From: Lysobacteraceae bacterium
GTDB lineage: Bacteria; Pseudomonadota; Gammaproteobacteria; Xanthomonadales; Ahniellaceae
Assembly: GCA_002995625.1 (NCBI GenBank)
Contig: PVBP01000016.1
Span: forward strand, 1-43,334
Length of the DNA stretch: 43,334 nucleotides
Direction of reading: 5' to 3'
This document shows, piece by piece, positions 35,732 to 43,334 of this stretch (position 1 is its first letter; every line of letters starts with the position of its first letter). The translations under genes and the position numbers were made by a program. The notes under the pieces are model-generated. The model had not been told where the DNA came from. It searched no databases and worked only from the letters and a program-made list of their open reading frames with translations.

Positions 35732-36307
35732 TCAGCGCCCGAACGGCGCCACCCCGATCCACGCGGCGTGGGCCCAGAACGCGAAGCCCGCGTAGAGCGC
35801 GAGCCCTGCGACCACGACGACCACGTCGTTGACGCCGCTGGCCGGCAGTCGCGGGATCGCGCGCGGCCTGCGATGCGCCTGCGAGGCCCAGTCGGCGACC
35901 GCCCAGACGAGAAAGGCGCCGAACAGGATCAGCTTCGCGGTGTAGAGCGTGGTGATGAGGTGCGCGGCCGCCCAGAGGATCGTCGCGAGCAGCATCGGGT
36001 GCCTCGCGGCGGCCGCGATGCGCCCGGGCAGGTAGGCCGCGAGCAGCAGCGGGAACACCGGCAGCAGCAGCGTGGCCGAGAGGTGCTTCGTCCACGTCGG
36101 CGCGAGCCACAGCACGTCGGACGCCGCGCGCGCCTCGGACCAGCCGGAGATGATCAGCCAGAATCCGGCGATCGAGACCAGTGCGTAGAGGCCCTTCCAC
36201 GGTCCCTCGCCGAGCCGGGCGGCGAGCCGGTCGCGCAGGCCCGGCGCGACGATCGCGAGCGAGTGGATTCCCAGAAACACGACCAGACCGGCGATGAACG
36301 TCCCCAT
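35732..36307 (-). CDS. NnrU family membrane protein
   Basis: 191 residues with about five to six membrane helices. The NnrU family signature is clear: FIAGLVVFLGIHSLAIVAPG, 'GEGPWKGLYALVSIAGFWLII', 'HLSATLLLPVFPLLLAAYLPGRIAAAARHPMLLATILWAAAHLI' with conserved histidines, and 'FGAFLVWAVADW'. NnrU is known from nitric-oxide and nitrite reductase clusters in alphaproteobacteria; the fold is related to isoprenylcysteine methyltransferases and NnrU-like ferrodoxin oxidases, and here no denitrification gene is near. The role is unknown in this context. It converges end to end with the DUF3253 pseudogene (no gap). Confidence 0.88.
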   Translation of the reverse strand: MGTFIAGLVVFLGIHSLAIVAPGLRDRLAARLGEGPWKGLYALVSIAGFWLIISGWSEARAASDVLWLAPTWTKHLSATLLLPVFPLLLAAYLPGRIAAAARHPMLLATILWAAAHLITTLYTAKLILFGAFLVWAVADWASQAHRRPRAIPRLPASGVNDVVVVVAGLALYAGFAFWAHAAWIGVAPFGR

Positions 36308-36428
36308 GTCGAGTCTTCGGCGGCTTCGGCGGCGCCGATCCTAGCCGCTCGTCGGCGGCGGCGCGGCGCCCACACGGAGGCCGCCGCTGGGATACGCTCA
36401 GCGGTCGAGACCCCGATCGTGCGTCGCC

Positions 36429-37352
36429 GTGATCCTGACCCACCCCGCCTGTCTCGCCCACGACCCGGGCCCCGGCCATCCCGAGTGCCGCGAGCGGCTC
36501 GAGGCGGTGCTGACCGCGCTGGCGCACGACGCCTTCGCCGGCATCCCGCGGGTCGCGGCGCCACAGGCCAGCGTCGAGCAGCTGATGCGGGTCCACGATC
36601 GCGCGCTGGTCGAGTCGATCTTCGGCGCGGCGCCGGAGCGCGGCCACATCCGCGTCGACCCGGACACGGCGATGTCGCCAGCCTCGCTCGACGCGGCGCT
36701 GCGCGCCGCCGGCGCCGCCTGCGCGGCCGTCGACGAAGTGATGGCCGGTCGCACCCGCCGTGCGTTCTGCGCGGTGCGCCCACCGGGGCATCACGCCACC
36801 CGCGGCCAGGCGATGGGCTTTTGCCTCTTCAACTCGATCGCGGTCGCCGCCGCGCACGCGATCGCCGCCCACGGACTGCTGCGGGTCGCGGTCGTCGACT
36901 TCGACGTCCACCACGGCAACGGGACCCAGGACATCTTCTGGGACGAGCCGCGGGTCATGTTCGCCTCGAGCCACCAGTCGCCGCTCTATCCGGGCAGCGG
37001 CAGCCCCGGGGAACGCGGGACCTCGCGCAACATCCACAACGTGCCGCTGGCGCCGGGCTCCGACAGCCTCGACTTCCACGCGGTCTGGGAAGAGACCCTG
37101 CTGCCGGCCGTGGACCGCTTCGAGCCCGAGCTGATCCTCGTGTCGGCAGGCTTCGACGCCCACCGCCTGGACCCGCTGGCCAACCTCAACCTCGAAGCCG
37201 ACGACTACGCATGGCTCACGTCGGAGCTGGTGGCGCTCGCGCGACGCCACGCTCGCGGCCGGATCGTCTCGGTCCTCGAGGGCGGCTACTCGCTGACCGC
37301 CCTCCGCGAGTCCACCGGCGCGCACTGCGCCGCGCTGTTCGCGGCCGCCTGA
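36429..37352 (+). CDS. Histone deacetylase-like amidohydrolase
   Basis: 307 residues of the bacterial HDAC class II / acetylpolyamine amidohydrolase group, zinc-dependent deacetylases of small acetylated amines or lysines. Seen: the N-terminal HPACLAHDPGPGHPECRERL, 'FCAVRPPGHHATRGQAMGFC' near residue 117 with the two active-site histidines, 'VVDFDVHHGNGTQDIF' with Zn ligands Asp and His, 'SAGFDAHRLDPL' with the third ligand Asp, and 'EGGYSL'. All catalytic residues are present. The start is GTG 36429, giving MILTHPACL. No signal peptide. It is encoded 121 nt divergent from nnrU and ahead of lptD by 79 nt. The substrate is not known. Confidence 0.92.
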   Translation: MILTHPACLAHDPGPGHPECRERLEAVLTALAHDAFAGIPRVAAPQASVEQLMRVHDRALVESIFGAAPERGHIRVDPDTAMSPASLDAALRAAGAACAAVDEVMAGRTRRAFCAVRPPGHHATRGQAMGFCLFNSIAVAAAHAIAAHGLLRVAVVDFDVHHGNGTQDIFWDEPRVMFASSHQSPLYPGSGSPGERGTSRNIHNVPLAPGSDSLDFHAVWEETLLPAVDRFEPELILVSAGFDAHRLDPLANLNLEADDYAWLTSELVALARRHARGRIVSVLEGGYSLTALRESTGAHCAALFAAA

Positions 37353-37431
37353 TGCGGGCGCAACGAACGGTTTGCCGCTGCCGGTCCCCTTCGGCAAGCT
37401 ACGCGCCTTCCCGCTGCGGCAGGACGCCGAT

Positions 37432-39666
37432 GTGACCCCGAACCCCCGCCCGCCGCTGGCCCGCGCGCTGATCGCGGCCGGCATCGCGCTCGCGCTGGCA
37501 CCGACCGTCGCGATCCGCGCGCAGACGAACGTCCGCGCGGCGGATTCGCCCGCGTTCGCGCTGTGCCGCTCGCCGCTGCCGCCGTGGTACCTCCCGGATC
37601 TGCCGCGCGAGGGGGATCGGGACGCTGCCCCGACCGAGCTCGAGGCCGACCGGATCGGCATCGAGGAACGCACGCGCTACCGCCTCGAGGGCGACGTGGT
37701 CGCGACCCGCGCCGACCAGCGCATCGCCGCCGAACGCATGGCCTACGACAGCGAGGCCGGCACCTTCGAGGCCGACGGCGACGTGCGCTACCAGGACCGC
37801 ACGATCACGCTCGCGGCCGCCCGCGCGCGCGGCGACCGCGATCGCGACCGCACCGAGCTCGACGAGGTCCGCTACCAGCTGATCGCCGAGCGCGGCAACG
37901 GCACCGCGGCGCACGCGACCCTGATCGGTCGCGCGCGCAGCGAACTCCGGCAGGTCAGCTTCTCGACCTGCGATCCCGACGACCGTGACTGGGAGATCCT
38001 GGCCGACGAGCTGACGCTCGATCACGAGGCCGGCGAAGGCCGCGCGCGCGGGATGCGTCTGCGCTTCAAGGACACCACGCTGCTTGCGCTGCCACGCGCC
38101 GGCTTCCCGATCGACGACCGTCCGCGCAACGGGTTCCTGACGCCCTCGCTGGGCGCGTCGAACGCCGGCGGCCTGGACCTCAGGGTCCCTTACTACCTGC
38201 GCCTCGCGCCGAACCACGACCTGACGCTCTCGCCGCGCCTCGTCACCGACCGCGGCGCGATGCTCGGCGCCGAGTACCGCTGGCTGACCCGGCGGCAACG
38301 CGGCCAGCTCGACGTCGACTGGATGCCGCGCGACCGCGAGGCCGACCGCTCGCGCTACCTCTGGCGGGTCCGCGAGCAGGCGTCTCTCACCGGCTGGCTC
38401 GGCCTCACCGCCGACGTCGCTCGGGTCTCCGACCCGCGCTACTTCGAGGACCTCGGCGACAGCCTGACGACCGCCGCGACGGCCTTCCTGTACTCGAGCG
38501 CCTACCTCGACGCGCGCGGCGACCGCTGGTGGCTGCGCTTCGGCGGGGACGACATCGAGGTGACCGATCCGGCGCTCGATCGGGCCAACGCACCGTACCG
38601 CCGGCTGCCGCGCCTCGTCGGGAGCCTCGAGCGCGATCTCGGCGGGCCGTTCCGGTTCCGGCTCGACGGCGAATGGGTCGACTTCGACCGCCCCGACTCG
38701 GTCACCGGACGGCGTCTCGACCTGATGCCGGCCCTCTCGGCCCCGATCGAGAGACCGGGCTGGTTCGTTCGCCCCGAGCTCGCGTGGCGCCACACGAGCT
38801 ACGACCTCGACGGCGGCGACGGCCCGCGGACGCCCTCGCGAACCCTGCCGATCGCCTCGCTCGATGCCGGGCTGGTCTTCGATCGGCCGATCGCCTGGTT
38901 CGGACGCCCGGGCCGGCAGACGCTCGAGCCCCGCGCCTACTGGCTGCGCGCGCCGTTCCGCGACCAGTCCGACCTCCCGGTCTTCGACACCGAGGAGCTG
39001 ACCTTCGGCTTCGCGCAGCTGTTCCGGACGACGCGCTTCAGCGGGCCCGACCGCCAGGACGACGCGAACCAGGTCTCGCTGGCGCTGACCACCCGGGTCC
39101 TCGACGACGGCGACGGCGGCGAGCGCCTGCGCGCGAGTCTCGGCCGGATCGTCTACCTCGATCCGCCGCGCGTGCAGCTGCCCGGCGTCGCCGCGGCCGA
39201 CATCGCCGGCTCGGCGTGGGCCGGCGAGATCGCCCTCGCGCTCGACCCGAAGTGGCGGCTCGGCGTCGCGCAGCTCTACGACCCGAATCTCGATGCAACG
39301 ACGCTGTCGTCGCTGCGCGTGCAACGCCGATTCGACAGCGGCGGGGTGTTCAACCTCGATTACCGCTACCGCCGCGCCAACTTCGAGCAGGTCGATGCAA
39401 CGACGCTGGTCCCGCTCGGCGAACGCTGGCGCCTGATCGGGCGCTGGAACTGGTCGATCGACGACTCGCGCACGCTCGAGGCGTTCGCCGGGCTCGAGTT
39501 CGAGTCCTGCTGCTACGCGGTCCGCGCGCTGGTTCGGCACTACGTGCGCAACGCCCAGGGCGACACCGCCAACGCGCTGTTCGTGGAACTCGAACTCAAG
39601 GGCCTCGGCTCCCTGGGCCGCGGGACGCGCGACTTCCTGAGCCAGTCGATCCGCGGCTATCGCTGA
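37432..39666 (+). CDS. lptD: LPS-assembly protein LptD
   Basis: The outer-membrane barrel that with LptE inserts lipopolysaccharide. 744 residues from GTG 37432 with AGGA at 37421-37424 as ribosome site; this start gives a normal signal peptide (LARALIAAGIALALAPTVAI, then RAQ). Then the periplasmic jellyroll OstA domain (LEADRIGIEERTRYRLEGDV... AERMAYDSEAGTFEADGDVRY), the 'RPRNGFLTPSLGASNAGGLDLRVPYYLRLAPNHDLTLSPRL' block at the barrel start, and a long barrel. Cys45, Cys180 and the Cys693-Cys694 pair match the disulfide cysteines of E. coli LptD (31, 173, 724, 725). First gene of lptD-surA-pdxA. Confidence 0.96.
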   Translation: MTPNPRPPLARALIAAGIALALAPTVAIRAQTNVRAADSPAFALCRSPLPPWYLPDLPREGDRDAAPTELEADRIGIEERTRYRLEGDVVATRADQRIAAERMAYDSEAGTFEADGDVRYQDRTITLAAARARGDRDRDRTELDEVRYQLIAERGNGTAAHATLIGRARSELRQVSFSTCDPDDRDWEILADELTLDHEAGEGRARGMRLRFKDTTLLALPRAGFPIDDRPRNGFLTPSLGASNAGGLDLRVPYYLRLAPNHDLTLSPRLVTDRGAMLGAEYRWLTRRQRGQLDVDWMPRDREADRSRYLWRVREQASLTGWLGLTADVARVSDPRYFEDLGDSLTTAATAFLYSSAYLDARGDRWWLRFGGDDIEVTDPALDRANAPYRRLPRLVGSLERDLGGPFRFRLDGEWVDFDRPDSVTGRRLDLMPALSAPIERPGWFVRPELAWRHTSYDLDGGDGPRTPSRTLPIASLDAGLVFDRPIAWFGRPGRQTLEPRAYWLRAPFRDQSDLPVFDTEELTFGFAQLFRTTRFSGPDRQDDANQVSLALTTRVLDDGDGGERLRASLGRIVYLDPPRVQLPGVAAADIAGSAWAGEIALALDPKWRLGVAQLYDPNLDATTLSSLRVQRRFDSGGVFNLDYRYRRANFEQVDATTLVPLGERWRLIGRWNWSIDDSRTLEAFAGLEFESCCYAVRALVRHYVRNAQGDTANALFVELELKGLGSLGRGTRDFLSQSIRGYR

Positions 39667-39760
39667 GCCGCGCCGCCCCGGCGACGACCGGCCTGCCGCG
39701 ATTCAGCCATCGGCGCCATAATCCCGGATCGACCCTGGGCCGGATGGCCCGTTGAGACCG

Positions 39761-41095
39761 ATGACGATGAAAGCCCTGGCCGTGCTCGCCCCGTACGCAC
39801 TCCCGGTTCTGCTGCTGGCCGCGCTGCTGCCGCCGCGGGCCGACGCGCAGCTGCTCGCGACCGAGTCGCTCGACGCGATCGTCGCGGTGGTCGACGAGGA
39901 CGTGATCCTGCGCAGCGAGCTCGATCGCGACGTGAACGCGGTCATGGCGCAGTTCGCGCAGGCTGGCGGTCAGGTCCCGCCACGCGACGTGGTCGAACGG
40001 CAGCTGCTGGAACGGATGATCGACTTCCGCGTCCAGCTGGCGCGCGCGCAGGGCACCGGCATCCGCGTGACCGACAGCGAGATCGAGCAGTCGATGCGCC
40101 GGATCGCGCAGCAGAACGGGATCACGCTCGACCAGATGGCGATGGCGCTCGCGCGCGACGGCATCGGCGTGCAGGAGTTCCGCCGCAACCTGCGCGACCA
40201 GATGACCGTCGAGCGGCTGCGCTCGCGCTTCGTCCAGCAGCGGGTCAACGTCACCGAGACCGAGATCGACAACCTGATCGCGTCCGGCCGCCTGAGCGGC
40301 GACGAGGTGCGCCTCTCGCACATCCTGATCGCGGTCCCGGACGCGGCGACGTCGGAACAGATCGCCGACGCCGAGCGTCGCGCGCGCGAGGTCGTGACCG
40401 AGATCCGCGAAGGGCTCGATTTCGCGACTGCGGCGATCCGCCACTCCCGCGGCCCGCAGGCGCTCGAAGGCGGCGACCTCGGCTGGCGCCGGCTCGACGA
40501 GGTCCCCGCCGCGTTCGCCGACCTCCTGGGCCAGCTGCGCGTCGGCGAGGTCAGCGCCCCGGTGCGGGGCCCGGGCGGCTTCCACATCGTGAAGCTGACC
40601 GACCGCCGCGAGGGCGGGCCGATGATGGTCCGCGAGTTCCGCGCGCTGCACCTGATGATCGCGCCGACCGAGCTGATCTCGCCCGAGCAGGCGCGCGCGC
40701 GGATCGACGACATCCGGCGCCGGATCGAGGCCGGCGAGGACTTCGGCGACCTCGCGCGACAGTTCTCGGCCGATCTCGGCAGCAAGAACCAGGGCGGCGA
40801 CCTCGGGTGGTTCGAGCAGTACGCCTACGGCACCGTCGTCGGCAACGAGCTCGGCCTGCTGGCCGACGGCGAGCTGTCGCGGCCGTTCCAGACCGAGCAG
40901 GGTGCCTGGCACCTGCTGAAGCGCATCGGCACCCGCGACGCCGACCGCAGCGCCGAGCGTCTCCGGCAGCAGGCCGAGGAGACCATCCGCAACCGCAAGG
41001 CCGAAGAGGAGTATGCGGCCTTCGTGCGGCAGATCCGCGGCGAGGCCTACATCGAGAACCGGCTGGCCGGGGAGTCCGCCGACGCCAGCGGCTGA
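39761..41095 (+). CDS. surA: Periplasmic chaperone and peptidyl-prolyl isomerase SurA
   Basis: SurA escorts outer-membrane proteins, including LptD, to the Bam complex. 444 residues. Signal peptide 'MKALAVLAPYALPVLLLAAL' up to RADAQ; the N-terminal chaperone domain (LDAIVAVVDEDVILRSELDR, LLERMIDFRVQLARAQ); parvulin domain 1 starting at LSHILIAVPD with 'GGDLGWRRLDEVPAAFADLL', and parvulin domain 2 starting at ALHLMIAPTE with 'GGDLGWFEQYAYGTVVGNEL', then the C-terminal helix. Start choice: ATG 39761 (MTMKAL), with ATG 39767 and TTG 39752 as alternatives. It lies 94 nt after lptD and 22 nt before pdxA. Confidence 0.96.
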   Translation: MTMKALAVLAPYALPVLLLAALLPPRADAQLLATESLDAIVAVVDEDVILRSELDRDVNAVMAQFAQAGGQVPPRDVVERQLLERMIDFRVQLARAQGTGIRVTDSEIEQSMRRIAQQNGITLDQMAMALARDGIGVQEFRRNLRDQMTVERLRSRFVQQRVNVTETEIDNLIASGRLSGDEVRLSHILIAVPDAATSEQIADAERRAREVVTEIREGLDFATAAIRHSRGPQALEGGDLGWRRLDEVPAAFADLLGQLRVGEVSAPVRGPGGFHIVKLTDRREGGPMMVREFRALHLMIAPTELISPEQARARIDDIRRRIEAGEDFGDLARQFSADLGSKNQGGDLGWFEQYAYGTVVGNELGLLADGELSRPFQTEQGAWHLLKRIGTRDADRSAERLRQQAEETIRNRKAEEEYAAFVRQIRGEAYIENRLAGESADASG

Positions 41096-41117
41096 GCCGG
41101 CGCGCGCGGGGATCCGC

Positions 41118-42116
41118 ATGGCCGCATCGCCATCGCGCCTCGCCCGGATCGCGGTGACCTGCGGCGAGCCGGCCGGCGTCGGGCCCGACCTCGTCGCCGA
41201 GCTGGCCGCGCGCGACTGGCCGTTCGAGTGGATCGCGATCGCCGACCCGCGACTGCTGGTCGAGCGCGCCGCCGCGATCGGCCGTCCGGTCTCGATCACG
41301 GCGTTCGACCCCGCGCGCGACCCCGCGCCGGCCCGCGCCGGCCAGATCCGCTGCCTCGAGGTCCCGCTGGCCGCACCGGTGACGGCCGGCCGGCTCGAGC
41401 CACGCAACGCCACGCACGTGCTGGCGATGCTGGAGGCCGCGGGTCGTGGCTGCCTCGACGGCACCTTCGATGCCGTCGCGACCGCGCCGGTCCACAAGGG
41501 CATCCTCAACGACGCCGGCATCGCGTTCACCGGCCACACCGAGTTCTTCGCGAGCCAGGCCGGCGCCGAGGTGCTGATGCTGCTGGTCGCGGGGGATCTG
41601 CGCGTCGCGCTCGCGACGACGCACCTGCCCCTGGCGCGGGTGCCCGCCTCGATCACGATCCCGCGTCTCGAGGGGGTGCTCCGCCTGCTCGACCGCGGCC
41701 TGCGCGAGCGCTTCGGGCTGGCAAGACCGCGGATCGCCGTGCTTGGCCTCAATCCGCACGCCGGCGAGGGCGGGCACCTCGGCCGCGAGGAGATCGACGT
41801 GATCTCACCCGTCGTCGCGAGGCTCGCGGCCGACGGCCTCGACCTCGAGGGCCCGCTCGCGGCCGACACCGCCTTCGTGCCGGATCGGCGCGCACGGCAC
41901 GACGCCTTCCTCGCGATGTTCCACGACCAGGGACTCCCCGTGCTGAAGGCGCTCGGCTTCGGGACTGCGGTCAACGTGACGCTGGGCCTGCCCTACGTGC
42001 GAACCTCGGTCGACCACGGCACCGCGCTCGATCTCGCGGGCAGCGGTCGGGCCGATGCCTCGAGCCTGATGGCGGCGGTCGATCTGGCCGCCCGGCTCGT
42101 TCGCAGGGAGACGTGA
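41118..42116 (+). CDS. pdxA: 4-hydroxythreonine-4-phosphate dehydrogenase
   Basis: PdxA oxidises 4-phosphohydroxy-L-threonine to a 2-amino-3-oxo product that, with PdxJ, forms pyridoxine 5'-phosphate (vitamin B6). 332 residues. Seen: [20 protein letters not shown], '[24 protein letters not shown]' with the zinc-binding His, '[21 protein letters not shown]', '[30 protein letters not shown]' and '[28 protein letters not shown]'. ATG 41118, 22 nt after surA, fits family length; upstream in-frame codons are poor. The stop overlaps a GTG (42113) as GTGA, which may start the next gene. Confidence 0.96.
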   Translation: MAASPSRLARIAVTCGEPAGVGPDLVAELAARDWPFEWIAIADPRLLVERAAAIGRPVSITAFDPARDPAPARAGQIRCLEVPLAAPVTAGRLEPRNATHVLAMLEAAGRGCLDGTFDAVATAPVHKGILNDAGIAFTGHTEFFASQAGAEVLMLLVAGDLRVALATTHLPLARVPASITIPRLEGVLRLLDRGLRERFGLARPRIAVLGLNPHAGEGGHLGREEIDVISPVVARLAADGLDLEGPLAADTAFVPDRRARHDAFLAMFHDQGLPVLKALGFGTAVNVTLGLPYVRTSVDHGTALDLAGSGRADASSLMAAVDLAARLVRRET

Positions 42117-42121
42117 CGCCG

Positions 42122-42598
42122 ATGGAGGATCGATCGCAGCCATCCGAGGAGACCTGGCGCCGCGGCCTGCTGCACTGGTCGCACGCGACGCTGTTCTGGA
42201 GCCTGATCGGCGTGATCCTGACCGGTCTCGTGCTGACCATCTTCGTCGCCACGGTCGCGGTGCCGTGGCTGCGGGTCGAACTCAACGTCCGCCCGTTCGA
42301 CGAGGCGATCGCGCTGCTGCGGCTGATCTTCGGCAGTCTGGCGTTCACCTTCTTCGGGCTCGGCGCCTTGCTGACGCGCTATGCGTGGCGGATCTGGCGC
42401 CATGCCGAGGCCCCGCCACCCGGCGCGATCGTGCTGTTCGACACGCCGGTGATCCGCGGCGCGCTGGCGCGCCAGCGTGCCGCCGTGATCGGCTTCGCGG
42501 CCTGCCTGCTGCTCGCCGGGTCGGTCGGGCTGTCGCTGTTCCCGAACGCGGTCGAGCGCGCCGTGGGGCCGCCCGCAACCGAGCGGAGCACCCGGTGA
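42122..42598 (+). CDS. Small three-helix membrane protein of unknown function
   Basis: 158 residues from ATG 42122, with AGGGAG at 42105-42110 (11 nt away); GTG 42113 would give 161 residues and a GTGA overlap with pdxA. Three membrane segments are seen: '[20 protein letters not shown]', '[20 protein letters not shown]' and '[20 protein letters not shown]'. The segments between are short and charged ([16 protein letters not shown]). No recognised family or catalytic motif. Its place between pdxA and rsmA is unusual, since these two are adjacent in E. coli and many relatives. The stop overlaps the rsmA start as GTGA, so it belongs to the operon. A regulatory or quality-control membrane role is conceivable but unsupported. 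Confidence 0.8.
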   Translation: MEDRSQPSEETWRRGLLHWSHATLFWSLIGVILTGLVLTIFVATVAVPWLRVELNVRPFDEAIALLRLIFGSLAFTFFGLGALLTRYAWRIWRHAEAPPPGAIVLFDTPVIRGALARQRAAVIGFAACLLLAGSVGLSLFPNAVERAVGPPATERSTR

Positions 42599-43334
42599 CG
42601 ACGCGGCCCGGGCACCAGCCGCGCAAGCGCTTCGGCCAGCACTTCCTGCACGAACGCGCGGTCATCGACCGGATCCTGCTCGCGATCGACCCGCAGCCGG
42701 ACGACCGGCTGGTCGAGATCGGGCCGGGCGAGGGCGCGCTGACGGTGCCGCTGCTGGCCCGTGCCGGCCGCCTGACCGCGATCGAGATCGACCGCGATCT
42801 CGCGCCGCGGCTGCCGGAGCTCGCCGCCGGCGTCGGCGACCTCACGGTGATCGAGGCCGACGCGCTCACGGTCGACTTTCGCGCGCTGGCCGACGGCAAC
42901 CGCCTGCGGCTGGTCGGCAACCTGCCCTACAACATCTCGACGCCGCTGCTGTTCCACCTGCTCGGCGCCGCCGATGCGATCAGCGACATGCACTTCATGC
43001 TGCAGAAGGAGGTCGTCGACCGCATGGCCGCGGGACCGGGCGGCAAGACCTACGGCCGCCTGTCGGTGATGCTGCAGGCGCGCGCGCGGGTCGAGCCGCT
43101 GTTCGGTGTCGCGCCCGGCGCGTTCCGACCGCCTCCGAAGGTCGATTCGGCCGTGGTCCGGATCGTGCCGAAGCCGGCCGACGCCGCGGCCGGCATCGAT
43201 CCGGCCCGGTTCGAGCTGGTCGTGCGGGCCGCCTTCGCCCAGCGCCGCAAGACGCTGCGCAACGCACTCTCGGGCATGCTCGTCGATGACGACCTGATCG
43301 CGGCCGGCATCGACCCTCGCGCGCGGGCGGAGGA
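42595..43334 (+). CDS. rsmA: 16S rRNA (adenine1518/1519-N6)-dimethyltransferase (3' end cut by window edge)
   Basis: RsmA (KsgA) dimethylates two adenines at the 3' end of 16S rRNA late in 30S assembly; loss gives kasugamycin resistance. 246 codons are visible. Seen: '[23 protein letters not shown]' at the N-terminus, SAM motif I '[16 protein letters not shown]' near residue 41, '[14 protein letters not shown]', the catalytic motif IV NLPYNIS at 109-115, and '[15 protein letters not shown]'. The frame is open to the right edge, probably missing only the last few residues. GTG 42595 overlaps the stop of the membrane protein gene (GTGA). apaG and apaH are expected downstream by analogy. Confidence 0.96.
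   Translation, partial: MTTRPGHQPRKRFGQHFLHERAVIDRILLAIDPQPDDRLVEIGPGEGALTVPLLARAGRLTAIEIDRDLAPRLPELAAGVGDLTVIEADALTVDFRALADGNRLRLVGNLPYNISTPLLFHLLGAADAISDMHFMLQKEVVDRMAAGPGGKTYGRLSVMLQARARVEPLFGVAPGAFRPPPKVDSAVVRIVPKPADAAAGIDPARFELVVRAAFAQRRKTLRNALSGMLVDDDLIAAGIDPRARAE

Overview
The window is about 70% GC and nearly fully coding. It looks like chromosome of a gammaproteobacterium, most likely of the order Lysobacterales (Xanthomonadales) or a close uncultivated relative. The reasons are the gammaproteobacterial housekeeping orders (maf-rng-yhdP-tldD, pmbA/darP, and lptD-surA-pdxA-rsmA), the biotin-dependent leucine-degradation genes, the feoA-feoB-small Cys protein unit, and secreted proteins with IPTL-CTERM-like and 'FANGFEP' endings. 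The assignment is inferred from gene content and base composition; no rRNA or tRNA is present to fix it.

Layout. (1) 1-2125 (-): a large secreted CSLREA-type right-handed repeat protein with an IPTL-CTERM-like tail, cut by the left edge. (2) 2274-7290 (+): accA, tilS, xseB, ispA, tightly packed, then a Ycf46-like AAA ATPase. (3) 7616-10920 (+): two adjacent secreted beta-propeller proteins, the first ending in FANGFEP; 10975-11796 (-) is an unrecognised secreted protein. (4) 11935-22961: isoaspartyl peptidase coupled to pmbA, divergent darP, then tldD, yhdP, rng and maf on the minus strand. Between tldD and yhdP lies a four-unit, 111-bp tandem array of REP-like hairpins. (5) 23063-35731: leucine/isovalerate catabolism (mccB, liuC, mccA, mvaB, plus strand), split first by a minus-strand iron island (feoA, feoB, small Cys protein, mgtC) with a good Fur box, then by a DUF1444/Sel1 protein and a decayed region. 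mccA, mvaB, a TraB-family membrane protein and a broken DUF3253 gene are chained by GTGA stop/start overlaps. (6) 35732-37352: nnrU-like gene (-) and histone-deacetylase-like gene (+). (7) 37432-43334 (+): lptD, surA, pdxA, a small three-helix membrane protein not expected at this locus, and rsmA cut by the right edge.

How the genes work together. MccA and MccB form 3-methylcrotonyl-CoA carboxylase, LiuC hydrates its product, and HMG-CoA lyase cleaves the result to acetyl-CoA and acetoacetate. The acyl-CoA dehydrogenase that starts this route is not in the window. SurA and LptD both serve outer-membrane biogenesis, and YhdP adds phospholipid transport to it. TldD and PmbA form one protease. 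Two genes look damaged: a DUF3253 gene with TGA where the family has Trp, and a minus-strand gene spread over three frames near 30.6-30.9 kb. No CRISPR array, IS element, prophage or defence system is visible. The best candidates for something undescribed are the hairpin array, the FANGFEP secreted pair, the DUF1444-Sel1 protein and the extra gene between pdxA and rsmA.
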